Origin: Bilabrum cf. latius
Lineage: Eukaryota > Bigyra: Bicosoecida > Bigyra > Bicosoecida
NCBI GenBank assembly: GCA_965178125.1
Contig: OZ237746.1
Location: forward strand, 744,001 to 808,000
Direction of reading: 5' to 3'
Length of the DNA stretch: 64,000 nt
Shown here: in pieces, positions 43,601 through 56,500 of the stretch
Position numbering within the stretch: position 1 is the first letter of the stretch
Layout of the letters: every line of letters starts with the position of its first letter
Program-made: the position numbers and the translations under genes
The notes under the pieces: model-generated
Seen by the model: only the letters and a program-made list of their open reading frames with translations
What the model was told of the DNA's origin: nothing
Database searches by the model: none

Positions 43601-46600
43601 ATGGATCGATGCCTCACGGACCCGCTCGTAGACCGGAGCACGGGGATGCCGACGGTGGGACCGTTCAGTGCCAGCGGGCGGCTCCGTGGGGAGACGTGGA
43701 CGGGCCAGCGGGCGCGCTGGGAGGCCAGTGCCAGGTTCGTGGTGGCGTGTCTCCTGGCCGGTGGGGGTGGGGGTGGGGGCGATGCAGGGGGAGGGGGGGG
43801 ATCAGGGGGTGGCGACAAGGGCAAGGGCAAGGGAAAAGGGGGGAAAGACAAAGGCAAGGGGAAGGGGAAGAAGGATGCTGGCGCCGCGCACGGGTCGAGT
43901 GGTTCCGCAGGGCCGCTGGATCTGGTGCGTCTGGGCTGCGCGGCGCCCCGGCTGCTACCAGTCGTGGCGGGTGCACCCGTGGAGGCCCCTCTCACACCGG
44001 CAGATCTCGCCCTTTTGCCGCCTCCCAAGGGTGGTCAAAGCGGCACAGGAGAAGATCCGTCCTGGTCCTGGGAACCCCCCGCGCTGGCCGGTGCGTCCCC
44101 CTCCCCCCTCCTCGTGGCTGGCCTGGCCTACTGCGACAGGGCTGTGACTCGGGAGGGGGTGGAGGACAGGGAACAAGCGGACCAGCAGAACCCCCACGCC
44201 GTGGTCAAGGCGAGGCTGCACGCTTTGCTGGATGCGAGCAGCGCGCGGCTGGCCGCCATCCGGGCCTTCGAGGCGGCCAGGGAACAACAGAGAGTGCGGG
44301 AGGAGGACGCCAGGGAACACGAGGTGGTCAAAGCGGCGAAGCTCCGCTCGGAGCGTAGGAGGGCCCGCCTGGCGAGGAAGAAGCAGAAGCAGGCTGGTCG
44401 GGGGCAGGGGGAGCGGCAGCCAGCAGGTGCAGAGCCGGGCAAGGGCGAGGGCGAGGGCGAGGGCGAAGAGCCCAAGCGGGAGTAGGAGTAGGAGGAGGTG
44501 CAGGCTACCGGTGTGACGAGTGGCACGGGTGGCCCCCTGCTTCTGCAAGGGAGCCCCGGGTCCGACAGCGCCTACCCCCCCGTGTCGGTGCTGGTCAAAG
44601 GGGCGCTCATGCCCAGGCCCAGGCTGAGGAGGCCTAGGGGGGGCGAGATGCAGACTGGGCTCGGGGCGGCTGAAAGGCTCCTCAGGTGCGAGGGGGCCTA
44701 CAGTGAGCTGCGGAGATCGGATCAGAGGCCGAGCCGCCGGTCCATGCGCCGGTCCACCGGTGGATTGGGCGGCGGCGCCGCCGCGTCTTCGGTGGGATTT
44801 GAGGACACTGGGGCGGAGGTGCTTTTCCGGTGCACCCTGTGGAGGCCACTGGGGTTCGGGCTGCGGCTGGCCGACGGTGTGACGAGTGAGGGCGGCGGTG
44901 CGGGAGCGAGTCCGCCCGCTAGGGGTGTGGCCAGGACCGGTGCGCCCTCGGGTGCTGCCGCTGCCCCCGGACCAACAGGTTCCGTAGGGACTCGGCGCGG
45001 CGCCGCTCGGGGCCTGCGTCTGCAGAACGGCCCCGTGGGCGCGCCGGCCCGGGATGCCGATGCCGCTGCTGGTGCCCTCCGTCGCAGGGAGGGCCCACGG
45101 GGCCTGTGGGAGGAGCCGCCTCTGCCGCCGCTGGGCAGGATCGTGCTGGTGTGTCGGAGGGAGCGGGATGGCACGGGGTCTGAGCTGGGGAGGGCGTTGG
45201 CGGCGGTGGCCAGGATCAACTCCGGGCTGCTGCACCGGATTCGGCAGGGGGAGAAAGAGAAGGAGAAGGAGATACAGGAGCAGCAGTCAAAGGAAAGGGA
45301 AGAGGGTGGTATCGGTGAAGCGAGCCAAGTAGGCAGTAGCGAAGATGCGTCGGCTGCATCGGTAGGAAATGATCACGGCAACGACACGGCCCAGCATGTG
45401 CCACCCGAGGCCAAGCCAGAGCAGATGCAGGGCGACGGCGATGACGGAAGTGAAGTTCCTGATGGTACGGATGACCAGGGCGCGGTTAGCCAGACGCAGT
45501 CCGTGTCGGCTCTGCAGGTGTACCACCCGGAAGCGCGGGATCGACTCCGGCTGAAGGCCGCCGATCCTTTTTTCGACGGCATCACGGGCGTGCAGCTGGT
45601 GGACGACAACTGGAGAGTGTTGGTCCTCGAGGGCAGGGAGAGGGCGTGTGACGCGGGATGGAAGGAGCTCGCCGAGGAGCATCCGGAATTGAAACTCAAG
45701 GTGCCTCAGGCGGCGGGTAAGCGTCCGCGGGAGGACGGCGAGGACACGGAAGACGATTCCGAAGACGAAGATGGGATGGAACCCGCGTGGGGCGAAGGTT
45801 CCCTGGCGAAGGTTCGCCGCGCGATCGGCAGGGAACAGTTCAACCGCGACCCGAGGGAGGCAGACGGGTACCGTCTCCTCTCGGACCCGTTGGCCCGGTT
45901 CGAGGAGCGGCTGTACGCGGACGAGCCGTTCTGCTTGTTCCCCCGGACGGTCCGTCTGAGGGAGCCATTGGCGCAGATCGTCTCCCAGGCGGGGCTCTAC
46001 AGGCAGGATCTCGGGGGCGATGCGCTGAGGGCCGCGGGGGCGCTGCAGACGTTCTGGCAGCTGAGGCGGGCCGGCACGCTGTCCCTGGCTGCCAGGGCCT
46101 CGTTGTTCCCCAGGGGCCTGGACGTGGTGCTGAGCGAGCGAAGGTTCGGCGGGGCTGCCACGGAGCGGGACGTGCTCGGCCTGGCGGGAGAGGTGGCCAA
46201 AGCGGAGGCCCGGGCAGCCAGGGAGCGATCCCGGGCGGAGCGGGTGGCCAAAGCGGAGGGCGGCGTGGGCACGGAGGTGGCAGCCGCCATGAGCTCCAGG
46301 GAGCAAATGCGTCCCATGGTCCGGTTGCAACCGGAAGGATCGGATCAGCCCGAAGACCTTCCCGTAGATGGCGCTGGGCATTAGTCGCAGCAGCAGGACG
46401 AAGACGAGGGCGAGGGCGAGGGGGGGCGGCATCCCGGCAGGCCGACGCGGGCCGCTCCCGGTGGATCCGGAGCCAACCGCCGCAAGGCACCGACGGACGC
46501 TCGGAACGACGAGTACCTGGCCCACTTGGAGGCAGCGAAGGTTCGCAGGGAACACGAAGACGCGGTTCGGAGGAACATGCAGCAGGTGAGTGCCTCCTCC

Positions 46601-47725
46601 ACTGCCCTGACCCAGGCGCTCGAGGCCCGCGGTTTGGCCAGGCACCAGGTGAGGCAGCTCCCCGAGTACATGGTGGGCAAAGAGGCGGACGAGGTGCACA
46701 TCTACAGCGGGATGCGGAAAGGGTGGACAAACCAGCAGAGGAGGGAGTTGATGGGCCGGCTTGCGGCTGACAGGACCGGCCAGTACTCATACTCGAAGGA
46801 GTTCGGTAGCGCAACGGTCGTCCTGGTGGACGAGGAGGAGGAGAAGCAAAGGGCCAGGGAACAAGACATCGGGCGGCGCACCACCCAGCGAGGCTTCCAG
46901 TACCCCGCCCCCACCCGCCCCCAAGACCGGAACAAGCACCCCAAGGGTCTCTCGTAGTCGAGGGCAGCCGACCTCAGGCAGCCGTGGGTGGATCCCAACG
47001 ACGTGGCGGCTGTGGAGGCGGCGCGAGCGAGACAGCAGGCGCTTGCCTCGGGCCGCGGTCCCTGGGCCCAGCCGTCCTCCATCGGTGGATCGGACGCCGT
47101 GGGGCGGGGGGGCGGCGGGGGGGGTCCCCACCTGAGGGGTACCTTCGGGTTCGTTGACCCCACAACGGGGGAGCGTCGCGACGGGGAATTCTTCACCTCG
47201 GTGCACGTGGGTGGTCAAAGGGACGCCGAGGAACACAAGGCTGCCGTGGCCAGGGAACAGGCGGCCAAGGACGCACTCGTCATCACGGACAGGCGATTCC
47301 GACCGCACGTCCCCAGCCAGCGGCCGGCCCAGTCCGACAAGGCCACTGGGCTCCTGGCGGGGCCTCCTCGCTCCCTTGCTCTGAAACAGGTGCACAGGGC
47401 TAGGCTGCCCTCGGGCAAGGAAACGTCCTCCCTTCGGCTGGGCGCGACGTCTGCGCTGGCTGCCGATCCGTACGCCGACCCGACTGACTTCACGGCGAAG
47501 CTCAGGCCGGTCAAGACAGACACGGGCGGCCGCCCCGAGTTCAGCGCGATCGGCCGGGGGGACGGGCCTAAAGCTGGTGCCGGGGGGGCGGCGGCGGCGG
47601 TGTCGAGGAGGTCGCACGTCGCCGTGGATGCCGGGGGCAGCGGGCGGGGGGGTTACAGGGCGATCTGGGAGCCCAGGGCTGCCCCCCGTGTGGGGGCGGC
47701 GGGGGCGCGGGCCCTGCAGGGGTGA
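40694..47725 (+). CDS. very large protein with Lys/Gly-rich linkers (unassigned, possibly cilium-associated)
   Basis: A single frame of 2343 residues from ATG 40694 to TGA 47723-47725, crossed only by TAG at 43190, 44483, 44489, 46382 and 46955. It starts VEKQVDFCIELIATVPARYR. Three Lys/Gly/Asp-rich basic linkers occur (around 41245-41330, 42880-42970 and 43810-43880). Globular parts include LVVDIRGARRLPGLQ, TRVIWTIGLLSSDVVAWHHR, GVQLVDDNWRVLVLEGRERA and FCLFPRTVRLREPLAQIV. The C-terminal 400 residues are charged and helical (LAHLEAAKVRREHEDAVRRN). TAG 46382 directly precedes SQQQ. The layout (C2-like or Ig-like blocks plus helices) recalls axonemal proteins, but no family is firmly recognised. 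It is dense in dispersed words: GGTTGCAACC occurs at least seven times. Confidence 0.78.
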
Positions 47726-47952
47726 GATGGAAGTTCCAACGAACTTGGAACACGGAAATCCATGGATGGATCTGTGGATGATGCGATTTGCAGAAAGTTG
47801 TGCAATCTTTCAAATCAAAACTAGATCTATCACAACTAGTAAGTACAAGCGAAGGCGAATCAAGCCGAAATGAAATACTCCCAGGCAGACCCACGCCAAC
47901 CGTGGGTTTGCCTGACCCCCAATAGAGACTGCTGCTCCGATCCATGATCCGA
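47726..47952. other. short convergent intergenic region
   Basis: 227 bp between two convergent stop codons, AT-richer than its surroundings, presumably both 3'UTRs. No poly(A) signal of the AATAAA type was noted with confidence. Confidence 0.4.
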
Positions 47953-49812
47953 TCACAGCCCCCCGTCGGTTGCAACCGACACGCACGAATCCTCCGGGGC
48001 CATGCGGCCCGCGAGGAGGATGGGAGACCCCTGGGGGTACACCCCCCTCCCCGGGATGGACACCCCCCGCATCGGGGTCACGCCACCGAAGAAGGTGGAG
48101 CTGGAGGCCGACGCGGCCACGCCACCGCCGCCGCAGGGAAGAGACATGAGCGGGGACGAAGACACGTATGCCCGGGGCGGGCACTCGTCACACCCCGAGG
48201 AGGAGGAAAAGGGCAAGGCCCCGTCCCCCATGCGGGGGCTACCCACAGACGCGACGTCCGATCCCTCATCCGACCAGGGATCGTCTCCAACGCCGATCAC
48301 ACCCTCATCGCACTCGTCACACCCATCCTCCATGGGAACGGAGTCGCGGGTCGTCCGGCCGCGACCCGGGGACCGGTAGCTCGTCAGTGTGACGAGTGCG
48401 GCCTCCTCCGCAGTTCCCTGGGAGGACTGTCCCCCGCTGGCGGTGGAGCCTTGCCCGTCGTCGTCACACCTCCCCGACACACCCCCCACCCCCGGGGCTC
48501 CATCCGTGGAGCACATAGACATGCGCCTGGAGGAACACGGGCCCAGTGCGAGGCCAAGCCCAGGGCCCATCCCCATGCCCATGCCCATCCCGTTAGGCAT
48601 GCCGCCCCCACCGAAGAGGCCGGCAGTCCCCGCCATGTCCATGCCCATGTCCATCTTCATCTTCATTTTCGTTGGCATCGAGGGGCTCGGGCTGGGGCGC
48701 CGCTTGGACTCTCCCACGAGGATGCGGGCGAACGCGTCCGCGGGCCCTGTGACGAGTGCGTCGCGTGGCACACTGACACCCGAGGAGACCGCGCGAGTGG
48801 TGGCGGTGGCAGTGCACTCGTCACACCCCGAGTGCCCCATCACCTGCGCGTCGGGGTTGACGGAGACCCTGCGGCGCTTCCTGGGGCGCGGGGGCTCAGC
48901 GGAACCGGGATGCGCGGCGCCCGATCCGACGACGAGGGGTGCCATGGCCGCGGGGAAGAGACCCCCGCCCACCCCCTGGGAGACCCCACCCCCCACCATG
49001 GGGACGTGGACGTTGGGGGTGGCGGTAGACGCGCGGACGGCCACGCGAGGCCGGGGCCCGGCGTCCCCACCTGCCCCGAGGCGGGACAGCACGATCTCGC
49101 CGTGTGACGCGTGCACACCCGACGGACCGGACCCGGAGCTGCTGCTGCTGGCGCTGGCGGTAGAGGCCTTCGTCCCGCAGCCGCCCCTGGCGGGACCGTC
49201 GCGCTCGTCACACGCTCCCTGCAGCGCCCGCTGGATGGCCACGTCCCTCTCCGTGTCCTGCTCGGGGTAGGGCAGCATCTCGCTCCTCTTCCGCTTTCGC
49301 TTGGGGTTCTGCTTGGGCTGAGGCTGCTTGGAGGCGATCACGAAGGGGTCCGTTGACACGGTGGTACCGGTGGTCGCAAAGTGCAGCACGAAGCGGAAGG
49401 GAGCACCCCCGTAGTTCTTGGAGACGGGGAGGTGCTTCCTCCTGCATCGGAGCAGCATGGTGGGCGCGCTCGTCTCCACGTCGAACTCAAACACGGCCTG
49501 GGGAACACGCAGACCCACCATGGTCTGCTTCTCCGGGCAGTAGACGGGCACGCGGGTGTGATCGAAGCGGTACAGCTCGGCCACGACGAGCCCAGCCGCC
49601 TTGATGCCGGCACTCTTGAGGCCCCGAACAGAGGCGTGCTCGTCGGGGCCCAGCTGCACGGTGAGGCACAGCATCGTGGAGGAATCCTGCGTGCCGTTGC
49701 CTGACACCTGCGTCTGGAAGACGGTCGCTGGAGGCTGCGTCACAATCAACACTCCCGCGTCGCGAGCACCGGAGCGCCCGCTGGGAGACTTGGATCGGCG
49801 GCGAGCAACCAT
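47953..49812 (-). CDS. basic nuclear-type protein with one conserved-looking globular domain
   Basis: 619 residues from ATG 49810-49812 to TGA 47953-47955, no in-frame TAG. Residues 1-20 are basic (MVARRRSKSPSGRSG). A globular region at about residues 25-160 (TMLCLTVQLGPDEHASVRGL, AELYRFDHTRVPVYC, MLLRCRRKHLPVSKNYGGAP, FRFVLHFATTG) has a beta-sandwich-like pattern, followed by the strong nuclear localisation signal KQNPKRKRKR. The rest is low-complexity Gly/Ser/Met with a second basic patch (RPRKRRRVS). A transcription-factor role is a reasonable inference; I cannot name the domain. An open frame extends to 49938 but has no upstream ATG before an in-frame TAA. The word GTGTGACGAGTGC is read here as CDEC and, reversed, as ALVT. 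Confidence 0.7.
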   Translation of the reverse strand: MVARRRSKSPSGRSGARDAGVLIVTQPPATVFQTQVSGNGTQDSSTMLCLTVQLGPDEHASVRGLKSAGIKAAGLVVAELYRFDHTRVPVYCPEKQTMVGLRVPQAVFEFDVETSAPTMLLRCRRKHLPVSKNYGGAPFRFVLHFATTGTTVSTDPFVIASKQPQPKQNPKRKRKRSEMLPYPEQDTERDVAIQRALQGACDERDGPARGGCGTKASTASASSSSSGSGPSGVHASHGEIVLSRLGAGGDAGPRPRVAVRASTATPNVHVPMVGGGVSQGVGGGLFPAAMAPLVVGSGAAHPGSAEPPRPRKRRRVSVNPDAQVMGHSGCDECTATATTRAVSSGVSVPRDALVTGPADAFARILVGESKRRPSPSPSMPTKMKMKMDMGMDMAGTAGLFGGGGMPNGMGMGMGMGPGLGLALGPCSSRRMSMCSTDGAPGVGGVSGRCDDDGQGSTASGGQSSQGTAEEAALVTLTSYRSPGRGRTTRDSVPMEDGCDECDEGVIGVGDDPWSDEGSDVASVGSPRMGDGALPFSSSSGCDECPPRAYVSSSPLMSLPCGGGGVAASASSSTFFGGVTPMRGVSIPGRGVYPQGSPILLAGRMAPEDSCVSVATDGGL

Positions 49813-50577
49813 ACTGTGGATGCTTCCTGGTGGTAGGTGTAGGTGGTTGTTGTAGTTAGAGCTGGTCCGGAGTAGTCCGAAGTCTGGTGCTGGAAAGATT
49901 TGCTGGTTTTGCTGGTTGTCTTGACTGAGCGAGTACACGCCTTAGGATGATGGAACCGTCGCATTGCGACAGAAAAAAGTTGTGGGTTAACACATATCTA
50001 CGGGAAACCTGGGTCGGTTGCTTAGCACATCATCTGCGAAAGCGCGAGTAAGGTCGGGGAGGGACAGCCACCGGTACGCCGGGGAGACTGACAATACATG
50101 CGGCTGCCATGCGTAAATGATTGGTATTCTACACGCACTAGGCGGAAAATATGCAAGATTTATATACAAAGAATGAAATCATGTGAGATATGAGCCCATG
50201 ACACCTTTCTCACCTTGCAAGAATGGCTTCACGAAGCCTTGCAACTTTTCTCGCAGCGCTGGACGGTGTCTCGAAACCGGAACCGCACACGCGTTTGATC
50301 CGATCCGAGGAAAAGTCCAATCAGAGGCCCATTAGGGAAGCATACAGCAAATCTCCGATCCCATCCGTTAAGTTCCGTGGTAGGAATTAATGCACGGTAA
50401 TGAATGGGAGGCAGTGCAGAACTGGTGCGCTGCAGTCCATGACCGAGCGGATGCTGCACACTGGCAGGAATCCGAATAGTCCAAAAGGCACCAGACCGTC
50501 TCTTGTAGGGATCGGATCAGCCTCGGATCAGGATCGGATCATCGCAACAAAAAAGACGGCAATTCGCTCCATCCGAC
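49813..50577. other. intergenic region
   Basis: 765 bp, upstream of the 47.95 kb gene and downstream of the PHD gene. AT-rich stretch 49940-50200; GATCCGATC-type words near 50297 and 50508-50545. No exon or RNA gene recognised. Confidence 0.45.
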
Positions 50578-53500
50578 TCATGTCGTTCCCGCCTGCCCCT
50601 GCCCCTGCCCTTGCCCCTGCCCCTGCCCCTACCCCTGCCCCGGCCCCTGCCCCTGCCCCTGCTACTCCGGCTGCCCCGCTTGCGCCAGCATGCTCGGTAG
50701 AAGGCACGCGGCCAGCAGCCCGGCCCTGGGTGCAGCGGACTGCAGCGCAGCACGGAGGACCCGAGGCTCAGCCGCCGCTTTGGCCACGTTCTTCTGCGAC
50801 GTCTCGTACACCTAGAGAAGGTTCGCTGCGTTCTGCGAGCGAACCTTCTTGTCGGTCGACCACGGCACGTGCCTGACCTGCTGCAGAAACCCCTACCGCT
50901 TGCCGGTTGCAACCACCCGCTCCGCTGACGCCCACGCGGCCGCCACGGCGCCGGGGGCCAGGGGCAGGGGGCCCATGAGGGGGTGCCCATCGGGAGACGT
51001 CGCGCTCGTCACACCATCACTCGTCACACCCATACCGCTGGGCGAGGACGAAGCGCCGCTGGCACCGCCATCGTCACCGCCATCGGCCTGGACGTCGCCA
51101 AGCCGGAACTGCGGCAGGAGCAGCCCCGATTTGATGTGACGAGCGCCCTCCACGCGTGCCTTCTTCCGGCTTGGACCCTCTTCTTCCAATTCGTTCTGCG
51201 GCCGATGCTGCCCCGCCGCACCGAGGTGCATCGCACTGCCGCGGGGCTCCCATGCCTGCGCGTTGGCGTGCCACACCCACGTGCTCTTGGCGCCGTGCAG
51301 CGGCAGCGACCGGCGCACCAAACCGAAGCGCCCGGCCGCCGCCGCCGCCGCCCGGCGCCTCCAATCCACCATTGGACGGGGCACCGCCAGCCCGAGGTGA
51401 CGAGTGAGGCCGGCATCATCCCAGAGCTCCCTGCCTTCCGATCCGCCTGCCGAACCATCGCCGCCGAAGCCCCCTTCCCCCTACAACGCAACCAACGAAC
51501 CTTCCTCAGCGAACGTTCCGTTCCCTGTGCCGGTCCCTCCCACCCCCGCGCGCGCGTACACCCTGGCTTGTTCCCTGGCCTCCTGCAGCACCTCCTGCCC
51601 TAGCAGCCCCTGGGCCGCCCGGAGCCCGTGAGAGGCCCTCTGCGCCTTTCGCCACCTCGCCCTGGCTTTGGCCACCACGTCGGGGAGGGTGTGCGCGGGG
51701 AACAAGCGACAGAGGGGACACCTCCAGTCCCCCTCGGGGAGACCGTGCGCGGCCAGGTCGGGCGCGCAGTAGGTGTGCCACACGCAGGGGCACGAGTCGC
51801 ACAGCACCACGTTCCCGCCTGCGCTGCATCCCGCGCACACGGTGAAGTGACCGTCACCGTCCGTCTTCCACGCTTCCACCATGGCTTCGTGCGCCTTCTC
51901 CTCCGCATCATCATCATCGTCCTCGTCTTCCTCCCCACCTTCTTCTTTCTACTCGCCCTCACCGCCTGTACCCGCGGCTGCGCCCCCCATGCCCGATTCC
52001 GAGTCCGACTCGGATCCGAACTCGGAATCGGAAAGCGATCCGCTGTCGGACCTGGAACGTCTTTGGCCACCCCCTCCCATGCCCCTCCTCTCCCGATCCC
52101 TCTCTTTGACCACCTCGAGAAGCAGCTGCGAGTCTACCGTCTCACGGATCCGGTCCAGCCCCGGGACCGACCCTGCATGATCCTTGGAGCTTTCTTTTTT
52201 AGCGGTCTTCGCACCACCAGCGCCACTAGTTCCCCCACCGCTATTGTTCTCTTCCTCCTCCCTTTGCTTCCTCCTCCGCTGCAGCCTCCTGAGCCGCAAG
52301 CACCTGTCCGCCACCGCCTCGGCCTCCCCCCCCTCGTACTCCAGCAGGTCACTAGCCCGCGCATTCCCGTAGTAACACCCGGACACGATGGCGGCCACCC
52401 GGCCTGCATTCAGCGTACTGTGCTCCTCACAGGAACTGACGAACCAGCGGGCCGCCTCCACATCCAGGGGGGCGGGGCCCTCCCCTTCAGGCAGGGAAGC
52501 GGCCCAGCGCACCGCAGGGTCCTCGGAGAACACAACGAAGGCATTGCCCGCCTCCAGCTGTTCAACGGTCGACCGTTGTTCCCCAGACGCTACGGGGTCC
52601 ATGGGCAGCACCATCGTAGTGCCCAGCTGCCTGTGCTCCTCCCCGGCTTGTTCCCTGGCCCGCTACACCCCATCGCGGCGGGCCTTCCTCAAGTACTCGG
52701 AGCCCCAGGCGTACAGCCTTGTTCCCTGGAGACTGGGGCCCATGTAGGACCCGGTGCACCAGTTGTACACCCGCCTCAGGGAAGCGTCTTCGTCCTCACC
52801 GGCGAACACCCCATGCCTCCGCCCGCTCCTGGGGGGCAGGCGTCCCCTCCACCACCGGCCAGCAGCAACGGCGTACCCCCTCTTGACCACGGAGGGCAGG
52901 CACTCGAGTTCCTCCACCATGGTGGCCTGCGCCAGCCGCAGCCCCCTCTCGATGGATGCTCTCTCCCTCAGTGCCACGGGGTCCCCGTAGCCCAGGCCGG
53001 CGCACGCGCGCAGCATCTGGAGCTCCCGGCCAGCACGCGCACGACCCGGAGCCGAAACACCCCCGCTCACCTCACTCGTCACACCGATCCTCCCGAACCT
53101 GGCTCCCGGCCTGATCAGGTCCTCCCCGCTCTGCAGCAGCATCAGGGCAGCCTCCAGCACGTGCTTGGTCTCGCCCACGGCCCACCCCTCGTGCTGCCCC
53201 CTCGACTGCCTCAGCGCCTCTGGCGTGCTGCCCTGGGTCACGGCCTGCGCCACGTCGCTGATGAGGTCCAGCTGCTCTGCCCCGTCGCCCAGGGCACCCA
53301 GTGCAAGAGAGGCCTGCAGGGCGCACAGCCTACCGGGCTGCAATCCCCTCGAGCCCTTCTCGTGCACCGAAACTATGGCTCCGGATACCTCACGGAATCC
53401 GCCTGGCGAGGGAACCTTCCTGAACCACTCGTCACACAGCGCGCGGTAGGCCTTCATCTGGTACTCGGAGAGGAAGGCCAGCGCCGGGTCGGGCGTGCCG

Positions 53501-56500
53501 TGGTGCAGCCCGCACCTGAGCCTCCACTCGGCGTAAGATCGGCTGAGGAAGTACGACTGGGCCGTGGCGCTGCTTTGGCCACCCTCCACGGCCCGCGTGC
53601 TCCTGGACTGGGTCCCATCGCCCCCTAGCGCCCCGCCTGCACCGCCGCTGCTACCGCCGCTGCCGCCGCTCTAGCCACCGCCCCCGATGCCGCCAGCCGT
53701 GCGCCTGTGGTGCCTGCCCAGAGCAGCTGCAGCCCTGGCCGCCGCCCCGCTTTTGCCACCCCCTTCCCGCTTTGCCCGCCTCAGCTGCTCCTGCAGCAGC
53801 TTGTTCTTCCAGGCGTGCCCGATGGTGGATCCAACGCTGAACCCCATAGCCGCCACCTGAGCCCTGTACGCCTTGGGAAAAAAGAAAGCGGGCTGCAAGG
53901 GGTCCACGCTCCGGGCATCGAACCTGTGCTCCTGCTCGCTGAGAGGAAAATTCACCTGAATCCGGACCATGGGAGGATCGGCCGCGAGGATCCGGAGCGC
54001 GGTCTATGCCTCTGGGTGCTTGTCTTTGTCCACCTTCGGGGCCACTTGTTCCCTGCAATACCGCAGCCCATCCACCAGATACCCCAGGCACTTTTGCCTT
54101 AGCAGCCCGTCAAAATCAGCGGCTGCATCGGCCGGGTGCCTCCTTGAAGGCCCCAGGCACCTCTCGTTCGTCCTCCGGTCCTGCATGCCCGCCCTCCATC
54201 TCGTGCTGCTGTGGCTGTTCGTACCCCTGTACAGCTGCTGGGAAGGTGCCAGACCACTGACGTCGGGCCACACGCACATGGACCGGAAGACCCGCATGTG
54301 TTCGGGGGACCCGCCCGTGTGCAGCCGGTTGCCGCCTTGGCCACCCCTCGCTGCGGCCAGCTGGCAGGCGGCGGCGTATCTCTAGAGATCCGTTGAGTAC
54401 CGGATCGCCTCTTTGGCCACCCTGTCCACTCGGCTACCGGTGGAATCGGATGATGACGAGTGCCCGCTCTTGCTGCTGCTTCCCGCACCACCACCACCTG
54501 CCTCTGCCGGTGTCTCTGTCTCTGTCTCTTGCATGGGTGGCTAAGCAGGTGCCGATGAGGAAGACGAAGACGAAGACGAAGATGCCGAGGTTGCTACCGA
54601 TGGCGGTGAGGATGACGCCGCCGCAGCTGACCCATCCCCTGCACTCGGCTCCGAATCCCCCCTGCCTTCCTGCCCAGCCTCCATCAGCCTAGCCAGCACC
54701 TGGAACACAACGGACCTGCTTGTGTCCAGAGTGCCAGTCGCACCACCGTGGGATGCATTAGCCTGCGAAGAAACAGTCTTTGCTGCGGTGGGAACCCCGT
54801 TACCGTTGCCGGCCACAGATTGCGCGGCGCCATTCTATATTCCGCTGCCAACTCCACCGGCAGACACCATGGGCGTCTGCCCCGCGCCCGCCTCCCCCTT
54901 CCCGCTCGTCACACCACCCTCACTCGTCACACCCGCCAGCCTGGCCTTCAGCACGTTCCTCGCCCTCACGGACTCCCTAGGGCCCATCATGAGGGCGAGG
55001 GCGATTCCCTCGGGCACGGCCACCTGGCTATCCAGCAACGGTGGGGGGCCCGAGTCGCTGACGATGGCCGCGGGGGGGAGGCCTAAATGCCTCCACCGCC
55101 GGACAGTTTCGTCCAGCTGCTGGGAGGGCGCCCCGGAGGTGGTGCCCCCGCCCAGAGGGCCTGCCCCAGCCCCCCCGCCGCTGCGGCTGACTCGCGTGGC
55201 GGTCGCTCCGGCACCCGCACCGGCACCCGCCGATGAAGATGAAGATCGGCCGCCCGACGAGCGGTCGCGGTTCCGAGAATCGGAGCCTGTTCTCCCCCCG
55301 CCAGCCTTAAGCCCCACCCCCCTGAGAGGAGCCACGAACTGCCCGTGCCCCAGCTCCGTGTATAGGGGGGGTGCCCTGGCCGCCCGCGCCATCGACGGGA
55401 GGAGCGCAGGCGGCACTGCGGAACCTGGTTGCGCGGCGCCGGTTCCGCCGTCATCACCCTCCCCCGGTCGGAGAGCTCCCGCGGCCCGCAGCAGCCCCCG
55501 CAGCACGCTCGGTCCCAAAGGAAGGTTCACTGCGAACCTCAGGTCAGCCGCGGCCGTGACCACGTTCTTGCGGAGCGAGAACATCTTGCCGCCGATTGCA
55601 ACCGAATCGCGGGTTCCGACCACGCCCGCCGTGAAATCCATGGTGTTGGCGGGCCAGAGAGGCCGCAGGCACAGGGGTAGTGACGTCAGCGCCACGTCCG
55701 CGATCGGATCAAACGGGCGGATGTCGACTTGACCGGCGCCGGGTGGTGACCCTGCGGAACCAGAGCTGGAGGAGGACGATGAGGATGAGGACGATGACGA
55801 CGACGAGGACGACGATGCCGGTGGTCCTGCAGCTCCTCCAATTGCTTTCCCCTGCGGATCGCCACTACCGTGCCCTGCACCCGCCAGCGCCGCCTCTTTC
55901 TCAGCCTCTCGGAGCCGCAGCACCTTCGCCTGATAGGACTCCGGGTGGATCGCAATGGAGTTTGTGGCGAACGTTCTGTAGGGTCCGGGAACGACCGGTC
56001 TCCTGATTCCGGTTTGGGCGGGGTCCGACTGCCAGGGCGCCTTTGGCTCCACGAGGGGCGGCTGCGGGCGGGCAGGAGCCAGTGCCCCGGTGCCCTTGCC
56101 TCCGGCCATCTTGCCAGACAGCAGGTCCCTGCCTCTGTAGAAGCGGGTCATGCAGTCCGCCACCCACGCCGCCCGCGCCATCGATGTGAGCGTCCCGCGG
56201 ACGTGCCTCATCTTGCCGGCCAGCCAGAGGGCGGCTCTGAAGTTCGACCCGCTTCGGTTGAGCGTCACGCCGCGGAGCAGCTTCGGGAAAAACTTCCAGT
56301 CGGTGTGCTCCTTGCTGGCTCCGCGCTGGTCCAGCCAGTCGAGAATGACCGCGATCGAAGGCGGCGGCTGCGGGAACTCGCCCAGCTCGATGGGAGCATC
56401 GGTGTCAAGACTGTAGCAGAGCCGCCTGGATCGCTCCACGTCATCCGTTGATGGCCAGTTCACATCTTCCGCAAGTGCCTTGTCGTATTTCTCCTTCCAG

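Noticed and set aside
51628-53628. Long plus-strand open frame opposite the PHD gene (666 codons)
   Set aside because: It is the GC-rich shadow of the minus-strand gene: Pro/Leu/His/Arg-rich, no recognisable domain, while the minus frame contains a PHD finger.
54722-55732. Plus-strand open frame of 336 codons
   Set aside because: Antisense shadow of the PHD gene, low complexity and without family features.
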